Source: Glycomyces lechevalierae | GTDB taxonomy: Bacteria > Actinomycetota > Actinomycetes > Mycobacteriales > Micromonosporaceae | DNA length: 64,000 nt | NCBI RefSeq assembly: GCF_027622945.1 | Contig: NZ_JAPZVQ010000005.1 | Coordinates: 134,040-198,039 of the forward strand | Direction: 5' to 3' | Translations under genes and position numbers: made by a program | Shown: piece by piece, positions 54,230 to 64,000 of the stretch | Position numbering within the stretch: the stretch's first letter is position 1 | How the letters are laid out: every line of letters starts with the position of its first letter | Notes under the pieces: generated by a model | Told to the model about the DNA's origin: nothing | The model's input: the letters and a program-made list of their open reading frames with translations, nothing else | Databases searched by the model: none

Positions 54230-55426
54230 TCAGTAGTACCACTCCCAGCAGACCGTGTAGGAGTGCTCCGGGAACTCGGGGCTGCTCCAGGTGGACCAGC
54301 CGTACCCGTCGCAGAAGCCCGAGGCGTCGTAGTCGCTGGTGCGGCCCACGACGCGGACGTTCGCGGTGTCGCAGCTGTCCGCGAACGCGAACGTGTCGTC
54401 CTCGTACAGGACCATGCAGGTGTACTGCTCGGCGTACCCGATGTCGTCCGGGTAGACGATCTGCAGGCAGAGGGTCACATCGAAGTAGGAGTCGGTCGCC
54501 GCGTAGGTCCGTGAGCGTTCGCCATACGCGTCGTTGGCGCAGGCGTTCGGGTCCGATTGGCCCTCATAGCGTTCGAGCACGCGGAACGATCCGGTGTCGC
54601 ACGAGGTTGTGGTCCAGGCGGAGCTGTAGTCGTTGGGGCCGTATACGCATTCGCCGGTCTGGGCGCGGTAGGCGGTGTCGCCGTCGATGGGGATGTAGGC
54701 CATGCAGAGGACCCGGGCGGTGACCGTGGAGGTGACCGACTGGTCGGAGTACACGTCGGCGTCGCAGACGCCGAGGTCGTTGGTGCCTTCGACGATGTCG
54801 ATCACCTCGAACGCCCCGGCGCCGCAGTAGGTCGACTCGATGTCGACCTCGACATCGGTGATGTCGCCGGAGACGTAGAAGCAGTCGCCGACGGCGGCAT
54901 CCGCGACCGGGTCGGGCTCGACGGAGTCGCTCGTGTCCTCGGTCTCCCCGCTCCCCCAGTCGTCGGTCGGTTCGATGCTGAAATCGTCGGTCTCACTTGC
55001 GGAACCGGTGCCGGGTCCCGGACCGGTATCGTCGTCGGCGTTGGCGACGCTGACGCCGATGAGTCCCGCGAGGACCACGCCGCCGACCGCGGCCCAGCCC
55101 TTCAACGTCAGGCCGAGCACGGCCTTCACGGGGACGACCTGGTCGCCGACCGGGACCGGGATCTGCGTGTCAGCGAAGGGAATGTTGCCGGTGACGCCGT
55201 GGTTCGGGTCGAAGCCGAGACTGGCGGCCTCGCCGGAGGGGACGTTCACGTCGGGGCCGCCGCTCGCGGCCGGGTCGGCCGGTTGCGGAGCGCCGACGCC
55301 GAAGCTCACGCCGAAAGCCGCCGCGCCGTCGTCGTCATCGGCGGGACGCCCTGACGGGCGGGCCTTCTTGTCGTCCTTGTCGGGCTTGCGGGCGGTGCCG
55401 TCGCTGTCGCGGCCGTTCGAGTCCAT
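54230..55426 (-). CDS. Cys-rich membrane protein, LppU/SCO3897-like
   Basis: A 398-residue single-pass protein. A 110-residue charged/Pro-rich cytoplasmic part (KPDKDDKKARPSGRPADDDD) precedes one helix (GWAAVGGVVLAGLIGVSVAN). The outer part holds three related Cys-containing units: VGDCFYVSGD...STYCGAGAFEVIDIVEG, TGECVYGPND...TTSCDTGSFRVLERYEG and QYTCMVLYEDD...DSCDTANVRVVGRTS. Each has Cys, then C(D/G)xGxFxV, then another Cys. The closing GYGWSTWSSPEF ... TVCWEWYY is Trp-rich. LppU/SCO3897 proteins are uncharacterised. It is likely monocistronic, given the terminator. Confidence 0.75.
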   Translation of the reverse strand: MDSNGRDSDGTARKPDKDDKKARPSGRPADDDDGAAAFGVSFGVGAPQPADPAASGGPDVNVPSGEAASLGFDPNHGVTGNIPFADTQIPVPVGDQVVPVKAVLGLTLKGWAAVGGVVLAGLIGVSVANADDDTGPGPGTGSASETDDFSIEPTDDWGSGETEDTSDSVEPDPVADAAVGDCFYVSGDITDVEVDIESTYCGAGAFEVIDIVEGTNDLGVCDADVYSDQSVTSTVTARVLCMAYIPIDGDTAYRAQTGECVYGPNDYSSAWTTTSCDTGSFRVLERYEGQSDPNACANDAYGERSRTYAATDSYFDVTLCLQIVYPDDIGYAEQYTCMVLYEDDTFAFADSCDTANVRVVGRTSDYDASGFCDGYGWSTWSSPEFPEHSYTVCWEWYY

Positions 55427-55663
55427 GGGCGCTCCTCATCGAAAGGGGTGGTCCTCGATGAGAGCTTGCGGCGCCCGGTCACGGGTCCGTCCCAGTCCCG
55501 TCACGACGAGCGACACTTCGACTCGCGGCCGCCCTAGGCGGTCCGTTCGCCGAGACTGCGGAACACTGGACCACGACCGGACCCTGAACGTGGCGGTCGC
55601 CGAACCCGCAGGTGGTCGACCCCGTCAAGGGCGTCCACTGCGCACTGCCGAAGGAGCTGAGCC

Positions 55664-56791
55664 TTGACTGACCCGTTCATCAGGACGTTCGAGGACGCCG
55701 GACACGAAGGGCCCCTTGCGGGTCTGCGCCTGGCGGTCAAGGACCTGTTCGACCTCGCGGGCGTTCCCACGGGCGCGGGGAACCCGCGCTGGCTCGAGAC
55801 GCACGAGGTCCCGGGCGAGGACGCGGTCGCGGTGGCGCGGCTGCGTGCGGCCGGCGCGCGGGTGGTCGGGAAGACCATCACCGATGAGCTGGCGTGGAGC
55901 CTCAACGGCACCAACGCGCACTACGGGACCCCCGAGAACCCGGCCGCCCCCGGGCGGGTGCCGGGCGGGTCGTCGTCGGGTTCGGCGTCGGCGGTCGCGT
56001 TGGGGCGCGCGGACATCGGGCTCGGCACGGACACGGGCGGGTCGATCCGCGTCCCGGCGTCCTACTGCGGACTGTTCGGGCTGCGGCCGACGCACGGCCG
56101 GGTGAGTCTGGAGGGCGCGGTGCCGCTGGCGCCGTCGTTCGACACGGCCGGGGTCCTGACGCGGGACGCGGCGACGCTGCGGCTCGCGATGGGAGTGCTC
56201 CTCGAAGGCGCGGCGGAGGCCGGGCCGATCACGAGACTGCTGGCGCCGCAGGACATCTGGGCGGAGATCCCGGAGGCGACCCGGGCGGTCGTGATGCCGA
56301 AGGCCGAGTCGCTGGGACTGCCGATCGACCGCACGCCGTTCTTCCCGGAGAGCGGGGACGCGGCGCCGCTGGAGACCGCGCGGGTCGCGTACGCGACCTT
56401 GCAGGCGTGGGAGGCATGGCAGGCGCACGGCGCGTGGATCGAGGCGAACGAGCCGGAGTTCGGGCCGGGCGTGGCGATGCGGTTCGCCAATGCCGCGAAG
56501 CTGGACGGCGCGGACATCGATGCGGCGCAACGGGTCCGCAGCGGCGTGACCGCGCTCGTGCGCGACCGGCTGCCGGAGGGCACGGCCCTGGCGATCCCGG
56601 CCGCGCCGGGACCGGCCTTCTTGATCGGGGACCAGCCGAACCGGGAGGCGATCGTGCGCTTGACGTGCATCGCGGGCCTCTCGGGCGCACCGGGCCTGGC
56701 CGTGCCGGCGGGCACGGTCGAGGGTCTGCCCGTGGGCCTTCAGCTCGTGGCCGCACCGGGCGGCGATGAAAGGCTGCTGGAACTGGCCTGA
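55664..56791 (+). CDS. Amidase-signature family enzyme, short form
   Basis: A 375-residue amidase-signature enzyme that hydrolyses a carbon-nitrogen amide bond by a Ser-cisSer-Lys triad. LRLAVKDLFDLAGVPTGAGN gives the catalytic Lys (VKD), VPGGSSSGSASAVALGRADI the cis-Ser and TGGSIRVPASYCGLFGLRPT the nucleophile Ser. The family is usually 450-500 residues, so this is a compact form, as in some AtzF/indoleacetamide-hydrolase-like enzymes. TTG at 55664 has AAGGAG eight bases upstream, a good start. Substrate unknown; no obvious pathway partner lies next to it. Confidence 0.88.
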   Translation: MTDPFIRTFEDAGHEGPLAGLRLAVKDLFDLAGVPTGAGNPRWLETHEVPGEDAVAVARLRAAGARVVGKTITDELAWSLNGTNAHYGTPENPAAPGRVPGGSSSGSASAVALGRADIGLGTDTGGSIRVPASYCGLFGLRPTHGRVSLEGAVPLAPSFDTAGVLTRDAATLRLAMGVLLEGAAEAGPITRLLAPQDIWAEIPEATRAVVMPKAESLGLPIDRTPFFPESGDAAPLETARVAYATLQAWEAWQAHGAWIEANEPEFGPGVAMRFANAAKLDGADIDAAQRVRSGVTALVRDRLPEGTALAIPAAPGPAFLIGDQPNREAIVRLTCIAGLSGAPGLAVPAGTVEGLPVGLQLVAAPGGDERLLELA

Positions 56792-57413
56792 GCCGCAGGC
56801 GCACAGGGGCGATCGGCGCGGGCGCGTCCGACGGAGGCTGCCCCCTCTCGGGGCCGCCATGCCGGGACCGATCGGCCAGAATGGAAGCGGCTCAGGCGGA
56901 TCGATCGCGCGACAGTGCTGTGCGAGACGGTCGTTCCGACCACGTGTTCGGGCGACCGGCGGCCGGCCGTCTCGGCCGGGCCGATGGGCGGCCCGGTGGT
57001 CGAGACGGCCAGTGCTCGCGGCCGCTCGCCGGTCCGGTCGGCCGATGGGCGGCCGACACGTCAGACGGTCGAGACGGCTCGCGCGCGTGCCCGATCGATC
57101 ATCGACTCGCGTCCGGTCGGGACGATGGGTGTCCCGATCCTGTTGCGGCCCAAGCGATGCTGCCGCGTCTCATGCCGATGCGGACCGGGGCGCCGGTGCC
57201 GCGGGGCCCCCTCGCCCCGCGGAATCCCTCGGTCCTGTCATGTCACCGTGTACTGCTGGAACTGCCTGTCGGGCGCCTCGCGCCACCGCGCCTCGCCTCG
57301 GCGGACCGCCGTGCATGACCTGCCGGTCACCACGGTCGCCTTGCGGGCGTGTCGATCCGGGGAACGTCGCGTCCTCTCCTGCCAGTCGGGACGCGGCCGT
57401 CGCTAGTGGATGG
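56792..57413. other. Long non-coding region between amidase and BldM-like regulator, 622 nt
   Basis: No coding signal on either strand. It contains a 15-bp direct repeat GGCCGATGGGCGGCC (56979-56993 and 57040-57054) and a nearby GTCGAGACGGC duplicated. The sequence around 56940-57080 is locally repetitive and G/C-rich. It is presumably a degenerate or duplicated intergenic stretch. Confidence 0.6.
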
Positions 57414-58034
57414 TCAGCAGACGAGGCCGGAACGGAAGGCCTCGGCCACCGCGTGGGCCCGGTCGCGGGCGCCGAGCTTGCGGAACATGCGCCGCGCGTG
57501 GGTCTTGACGGTGTCCTCGGAGACGAACAGGTCGCGCCCGATCTCCGCGTTCGACTTCCCTTCGCTCATGCCCCGCAGGACCTGGAGTTCGCGCTCGGTG
57601 AGCTTCATGCCCTGCAGCGTCGAGCGCTGCCGCGGCACGGTCTCGGTGACGCGCTGGAGCGTCGGCGAGGCGAACATGATCGCCTGCGCCAGCGCGACCA
57701 GCAGGTCGTCGCAGTTGTTGGACGGGGTGCGGATGACACCCCGGGCGCCCGCGGCGACCACCATGGCCGCCGTGCGCGGATCGGCCGCGCCGGACAGGAG
57801 GACTCCCGTCCGGGGCGAGCGGGCGCGGACGGTCTTGACGAACTTGACCGGGTCGGGCGCGGCCAAGGCCACGTCGACCAGCACCACGTCCACCTGGCGG
57901 CGCCCGAGTTCGAGGAACAGCTCGGAAGAGCCCTCGACCGACTTGACCGCCTGCGCCAGGCCCATGCGGGTCGCGCAGGCCGAGATCTTCTGTCCGGCTT
58001 GAGGAGTCTTAACACAGACCAGTACGGTTCTCAC
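57414..58034 (-). CDS. BldM-like atypical response regulator (LuxR-type DNA binding)
   Basis: A 206-residue two-domain regulator. The receiver domain keeps VDVVLVDVALAAPD with the phospho-acceptor Asp position but has VLVCVKTP where active receivers have an acidic pair, so it is atypical and perhaps not phosphorylated. The LuxR-type helix-turn-helix is strong: MKLTERELQVLRGMSEGKSN, AEIGRDLFVSEDTVKTHARR and MFRKLGARDRAHAVAEAFRS. In Streptomyces, BldM, which controls sporulation, has nearly the same C-terminus and lies close to groES/groEL and guaB, as here. GTG at 58034 is the start, with AAGG upstream. It is divergent from the ABC-class ATPase gene. Confidence 0.82.
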   Translation of the reverse strand: MRTVLVCVKTPQAGQKISACATRMGLAQAVKSVEGSSELFLELGRRQVDVVLVDVALAAPDPVKFVKTVRARSPRTGVLLSGAADPRTAAMVVAAGARGVIRTPSNNCDDLLVALAQAIMFASPTLQRVTETVPRQRSTLQGMKLTERELQVLRGMSEGKSNAEIGRDLFVSEDTVKTHARRMFRKLGARDRAHAVAEAFRSGLVC

Positions 58035-58223
58035 TTTGTTCTACCTTTCGCTGCGGTAGGCCGTGCGTGTCTCTGTTACCAGCACGCAGGCGGTCCGCCG
58101 CCATGACGCGGTTTCGCGCGAGTTTTTCGAGTGACTTTTCGAGGTTTCCGGGGCGAGTCGCGGACGCATGCTGTTCGGGTTCGGTTGACCCGAGTTCCTC
58201 GTCCCGGATGGGAAACTGGGGGC

Positions 58224-59960
58224 ATGACACAGCGAAGAGGCGGACGACCGTACCGAGCCGAGGCCCGCGATATTGGTGACCATCGTTCACATCCACCTCG
58301 CCATGACTTGTCTAACGAACTAACGGCCCTGGAAGGTACGAGTTACGGCCGATATAAATCCTTGCGTGGCAAATGGTGGGCGGGTCCGGCGATTCTGGAC
58401 ATATCCCGGGTGCAGTCCGACCCGTACGCGCCGCCCAGCCGAGTCGCTCTCGAGTTCGACGCCGAGGCCGCTGACCTGCTCGAAGAGTGGTACGCGACGC
58501 CCGAGCGGCGGCGCGCGCTGGCGGTGCTGCTGGCGAAGCGGTTCCGGAAGGCGTGTCCGTCAAAGGACCTGCGGATCGACGGCGGCGGACAGGAGATCCT
58601 GCGGCGCGCGTCGTGCACCGTGGGCGCGGACGGGTCGGTGGTCTTCCGGCTCGGCGCGCAGTTCCCCGGGCACGGGCGGCGGATCGCGGGCCGGCAGGCC
58701 GCGCGGCTGCTGTGCGAGATGCTGCCGGACGCGGCCGACGAGGCGCTGGCGGTGAGCGAGGAGGAGGCGACGGTGTGGACGCGCCACGCCGACGATGTCA
58801 AGGCGCTCAGGGAGGCCGTGGCGGCGGCGGGGCTCGTGGCGTTCGTCGCGGACGGGTCGATGCTCGCCCGGCGCTCGGGTGTGGACGACCGGCCGTTGGA
58901 ATCAGGCGTGCCGTTCGCGAGCCCGGAGTCGATGGCGGTGGCGTTCGAGCTGCCGCATGCGGGCACGGTGCGGGGCATGGGGATCGGGCCGGGCGTGACG
59001 CTGATCGTCGGCGGCGGGTTCCACGGGAAGTCGACCCTGTTGCGGGCCTTGGAGTCCGGGGTGTGGGACCACGTTCCCGGCGACGGCAGGGATCTCGTGG
59101 TCGCGGACCGGTCGGCGGTGAAGATCCGGGCCGAGGACGGGCGCGCGGTGACGGGCGTGGACGTGCACGCGTTCGTCGACCACCTGCCGAGCGGGGACGA
59201 CACGCGGCATTTCACGACCGAGAACGCGTCCGGTTCGACCTCGCAGGCCGCGGCCGTGGTCGAGGCCCTGGAGGCGGGCGCGACGGCGCTGCTCATCGAC
59301 GAGGACACGGCCGCGACGAACCTGATGATCCGGGACGCGCGGATGCAGGAGCTCGTGGCGAAGGACCGCGAGCCGCTGACGCCGCTGGTGGACTTGGTGC
59401 GGTCGATGGCCGACGAGCACGGGGTGGCCACGATACTCGTCATGGGCGGATCGGGCGACTACATGGACGTCGCGGACCGGGTGATCCTCATGGACGCGTA
59501 CCGGCCGGAGGATGTGACGGAGCGGGCGAAGGCCTTGGCGGCCAAGCCGACCGGGCGGCAGGTGGAGGCCGAGGGGTTCCGGATGCCGCGGGCGCGCGTC
59601 GTCGACCCGCGGTCGGTGTCGTCGGAGTCGCGCGGGAAGCAGAAGATCAAGGCCGGGGGCACGGACGGGCTGCGGTTCGGCGAGTCCGATGTCGATGTGA
59701 GGTCGGTGGAGCAGATCACCGACCCGGCGATGACCACCGGGATCGGCCTGGCGATCGAGGCGGCCGTGCGGCACGGCTGGATCGACGGGGAGGCCACGGT
59801 TGCTGAGGCGCTGGACCGCATGGACGAGGTGCTGGACGTGTTCGGCGAGGCCGAGCTGCTGAAGATCCGGGACATCGACCTGGCGGTGCCGCGGCGGCAC
59901 GAGGTGGCGGCGACGCTCAACCGGATGCGGGAGCTGCGGGTGCGCCAGAGCGGCGAATGA
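58224..59960 (+). CDS. ABC-class P-loop ATPase domain protein (PF09818-like)
   Basis: A 578-residue protein of the predicted 'ATPase of the ABC class' group. GVTLIVGGGFHGKSTLLRAL contains the Walker A (GGFHGKST), LEAGATALLIDEDTAATNLM a Walker B-like region with Asp-Glu, and MDVADRVILMDAYRPEDVTE the later switch. N-terminal VALEFDAEAADLLEEWYATP is a separate alpha/beta part. Function is unknown in the literature, as far as I know. ATG at 58224 (CTGGGGG upstream) is used; the frame from 58131 is longer but lacks support. Confidence 0.85.
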   Translation: MTQRRGGRPYRAEARDIGDHRSHPPRHDLSNELTALEGTSYGRYKSLRGKWWAGPAILDISRVQSDPYAPPSRVALEFDAEAADLLEEWYATPERRRALAVLLAKRFRKACPSKDLRIDGGGQEILRRASCTVGADGSVVFRLGAQFPGHGRRIAGRQAARLLCEMLPDAADEALAVSEEEATVWTRHADDVKALREAVAAAGLVAFVADGSMLARRSGVDDRPLESGVPFASPESMAVAFELPHAGTVRGMGIGPGVTLIVGGGFHGKSTLLRALESGVWDHVPGDGRDLVVADRSAVKIRAEDGRAVTGVDVHAFVDHLPSGDDTRHFTTENASGSTSQAAAVVEALEAGATALLIDEDTAATNLMIRDARMQELVAKDREPLTPLVDLVRSMADEHGVATILVMGGSGDYMDVADRVILMDAYRPEDVTERAKALAAKPTGRQVEAEGFRMPRARVVDPRSVSSESRGKQKIKAGGTDGLRFGESDVDVRSVEQITDPAMTTGIGLAIEAAVRHGWIDGEATVAEALDRMDEVLDVFGEAELLKIRDIDLAVPRRHEVAATLNRMRELRVRQSGE

Positions 59961-60051
59961 GTTGGGGCCCTTGCCGTTCGGGCCCGGACGGGGCTTTCTG
60001 GGGGGCTTGCGGCGGTGAGGGGCCGAACCCGTTGTTTACGGGCAGAAAAGT

Positions 60052-60087
60052 GCCTTCGCGGCTCCGATCCCCAAAGGCCGCGAAGGC
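60052..60087. terminator. Hairpin downstream of the ABC-class ATPase gene
   Basis: A perfect 11-bp stem GCCTTCGCGGC/GCCGCGAAGGC with a 14-nt loop, 91 nt past the stop. With the palindrome at 60125 and the groEL terminator it makes up the 307-nt convergent spacer (59961-60267), in which no gene is seen. Confidence 0.55.
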
Positions 60088-60124
60088 TCTTGAACTCTAT
60101 CGGTTTCCCGACAGTAGTGCGACT

Positions 60125-60146
60125 AAGTGTCGGGATGTTGACACTT
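60125..60146. repeat. Palindromic element, copy 2 (AAGTGTC-N8-GACACTT)
   Basis: AAGTGTCGGGATGTTGACACTT matches copy 1 at 11393-11418 in 18 of 22 positions, including the GGGAT start of the loop. It lies in a convergent spacer, where a regulatory operator would be unusual. Confidence 0.6.
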
Positions 60147-60200
60147 GCGGTTCCGACCCCCCGATCGACCTGCGGCTAAACCAGGGTCTTGAAACGCGGC

Positions 60201-60229
60201 AAGGCCGCCGACGGGGCGTCGGCGGCCTT
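60201..60229 (-). terminator. Terminator of the groESL operon
   Basis: A perfect 12-bp stem AAGGCCGCCGAC with loop GGGGC, 38 nt past the groEL stop. Confidence 0.8.
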
Positions 60230-60267
60230 GCGTGCGTTCCTTCGCCGGTCGGGACCGGCTCCCGGCG

Positions 60268-62452
<2,185 letters not shown>

Positions 62453-62541
62453 GGGTCAAGATAGTTCGCCCAGGTGGGGACGTCAACGCCGGGTCTGCGA
62501 AGTCATAGCCCCGCGACCGCGGGTACCGCCGGTGAGGGATC

Positions 62542-63720
62542 ATGAAACCCGTGGAACCCAGCCTGCTCGCCGCCCTCCGGGCCGACCCCGAGCTCCAGCG
62601 CGCCGCCGCCGAGGCCCTCGCCCGCGACGGCGACCGCGCCCCGCTCGCGCTCCGCAAGGCCGGCGTCACACCGGATCTCGCCGCCGCCGCCCTCACCCTC
62701 GCCGACCTCCGGCGCCACGCCGCGGCCAAGTTCGGCGCCCGCGCCGAGCGCCTCTACTTCACCCGCGCCGGTCTGGAACAGGCCACGCGATGGGTCGTCG
62801 CGGAGCGCCGCGCCGCCCGGTTCGCGCGCCACGCGACGACGGTGACCGACCTGTGCTGTGGCCTCGGCACCGAGGCCCTGGCGTTCGCGGAGGCGGGCAT
62901 GGCGGTCAAGGCCGTGGACATGAGCGAGGAGACGGCCGAGTACGCGAAGGCGAACGCCGAAGCGGCGGGCGTCAGGGTCGAGATCGAAGTGGGCGACGCG
63001 CTGGAGACCCCGATCGCCGATTCGGCCTTCGCCGACCCGGCCCGCCGCTCGGGTTCGACGAGGAACTTCAACCCGGCCGACTACTCGCCGCCGCTGGACC
63101 GGGTGCTGGACCACATGGCATCGACGCGTTTCGCCGCCCTGAAACTCGGACCGGGCATCAGCCACGACTGGATTCCCGAAGGCGCCGAAGCGGAATGGGT
63201 GTCGGTGGACCGGGACGTGGTCGAGGCGTGCCTGTGGCTGGGCGAAGCGGCCGAAGTGCCGCGGCGCGCGAGCCTGTGCAAGGCGGGCGAGTGGCACGAG
63301 CTGACCGGCAGCGGTGAGGAGAAAGCCCGGGTCGGAGCAGTAGCCGCCTACCTTTATGAACCCGATGGGGCGGTGATCAGGGCGGGCCTGGTGGCGGAGC
63401 TGGCCGAGACACTGGAAGCCCACACGGCGAACGAGACCATCGCCTACCTCTACAGCGACCGGCTCGTCGAGACCCCGTTCGCCAGGGCCTGGAAGGTCGA
63501 AGAGGTCTGGCCCCTCCACCCCAAGAAGCTCAAAGCCCTGCTCGCAGAACGAGGCATCGGCCGCCTCACGATCAAGCAGCGCGGCACCGGCATCGACCCC
63601 GCAGCCCTCAGAAAGCAGCTCAAACTCAAGGGCCCCAACGAGGCGACCCTTGTCGCGACCAGGGTCGGAACGGACCACGTGGCGATCCTCTGCCGGGAAG
63701 TCAGCGCTGCCAGCCTTTGA
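62542..63720 (+). CDS. Class I SAM-dependent methyltransferase with THUMP-like C-terminal domain
   Basis: A 392-residue enzyme. The SAM site is [20 protein letters not shown] (motif I), [20 protein letters not shown] (motif II) and [20 protein letters not shown], where DPAR replaces the DPPY motif of N-methyltransferases. The C-terminal part ([40 protein letters not shown]) is the THUMP-like RNA-binding region. Probably an RNA methyltransferase, but target unknown. The gene is divergent from groES and its end overlaps the next gene, on the other strand, by 20 bases. Confidence 0.88.
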   Translation: MKPVEPSLLAALRADPELQRAAAEALARDGDRAPLALRKAGVTPDLAAAALTLADLRRHAAAKFGARAERLYFTRAGLEQATRWVVAERRAARFARHATTVTDLCCGLGTEALAFAEAGMAVKAVDMSEETAEYAKANAEAAGVRVEIEVGDALETPIADSAFADPARRSGSTRNFNPADYSPPLDRVLDHMASTRFAALKLGPGISHDWIPEGAEAEWVSVDRDVVEACLWLGEAAEVPRRASLCKAGEWHELTGSGEEKARVGAVAAYLYEPDGAVIRAGLVAELAETLEAHTANETIAYLYSDRLVETPFARAWKVEEVWPLHPKKLKALLAERGIGRLTIKQRGTGIDPAALRKQLKLKGPNEATLVATRVGTDHVAILCREVSAASL

Positions 63721-64000
63721 TCAGGTCGTCGGGCCCGAAGGCACCGTCGAGACCCTTGCAGTCGAAGCCGCTGCGGGATACACCGACCAACGGCAGATCC
63801 TCGTCAGTAAGCGCTGCCCGATGGTTCTGCAGCGCAGTCAGGTCGCGCCGGTCGAACTTGTCGTTGTCGAGCCACTTGATCGAACCGACGAAAAGCAGCT
63901 CTTTCGCCACCGGGGCATCGTCTGCACCGACGATGTCGATCTCGACATCATTGCTGCGGGTCCAGTAGCCACCGATCTTTCGGGCGTACGGAATCGACTG
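63701..64000 (-). CDS. C-terminal part of a DUF234 (AAA+ ATPase/nuclease-like) protein
   Basis: Only 99 C-terminal residues are in the window. ARKIGGYWTRSNDVEIDIVG, followed by PVAKELLFVGSIKWLDNDKF, has the pattern of the DUF234 end of archaeal-type ATPases: E-I-D and, a strand later, G-x-I-K-W, a PD-(D/E)xK nuclease-like arrangement. The rest, an AAA ATPase if the family assignment is right, lies beyond the edge. The in-frame GTG at 63910 is internal. The gene overlaps the methyltransferase 3' end by 20 bases, tail to tail. Confidence 0.8.
   Translation of the reverse strand, partial: QSIPYARKIGGYWTRSNDVEIDIVGADDAPVAKELLFVGSIKWLDNDKFDRRDLTALQNHRAALTDEDLPLVGVSRSGFDCKGLDGAFGPDDLIKGWQR

Noticed and set aside
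56881-57406. Plus-strand ORFs between the amidase and the BldM-like gene
   Set aside because: Arg/Gly/Pro-rich, no start signal, locally repetitive DNA; treated as non-coding.

Overview
The window is high-GC DNA with actinobacterial gene content: a conservon (roadblock, DUF742 and small-GTPase proteins), a BldM-like regulator, GuaB3, DUF5319, DUF3817, a two-gene RNA chaperone-free groESL operon under two CIRCE elements, LprG/P55, and GTG and TTG starts with GGAG-type ribosome binding sites. No genus can be fixed from the sequence; a non-mycolate filamentous actinomycete (Glycomyces/Micromonospora-like) fits best. This is inference.

Layout. 1-7 kb: the 5' end of guaA, a FUSC membrane protein broken inside an extreme G/C homopolymer run, a Bax-inhibitor-like protein, a secreted 5'-nucleotidase and an atypical acyl-CoA dehydrogenase. 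7-11 kb: a conservon (cvnA-B-C-D order) followed by a GAF-domain protein. 11-14 kb: a tRNA-Leu(UAA) of the bldA type, then a DUF222/HNH gene bracketed by inverted arrays of one 70-75 bp repeat; this gene holds the only in-frame TTA codon I found. 14-16 kb: an ECF sigma factor with a SnoaL tail, an NTF2-like protein, and two small proteins of unknown role. 16-28.5 kb: an oligopeptide ABC transporter (two ATPases, two permeases) and four tandem paralogous solute-binding lipoproteins, at least three of which end in their own terminator.

28.6-35 kb: a HelD/HelR-type helicase, a degenerate histidine phosphatase, a small GNAT, the LprG/P55 lipoprotein-exporter pair, DUF3817, TauE/SafE and tRNA-Arg(CCG). 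35-39 kb: class Ia ribonucleotide reductase nrdA-nrdB. 39-45 kb: a receptor-type Ser/Thr kinase and a large class III cyclase/ATPase. 45-50 kb: gene remnants, a VapBC module, a VOC protein, guaB3, guaB, a 67-residue acidic protein and DUF5319. 50.5-56.8 kb: an accessory block with an overlapping membrane-kinase/patatin gene pair, a Cys-rich LppU-like protein and an amidase. 57-64 kb: a BldM-like regulator, an ABC-class ATPase, groEL and groES, a THUMP-like methyltransferase and the end of a DUF234 protein.

How the genes connect. guaA, guaB and guaB3 serve GMP synthesis and nrdAB makes deoxynucleotides. The stretch guaB3-guaB-DUF5319 ... BldM-like regulator ... groEL-groES recalls the arrangement known from Streptomyces, with the kinase/patatin/LppU/amidase block sitting inside it. 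The most promising candidates for something undescribed are the kinase-patatin pair and the repeat-bracketed HNH gene.
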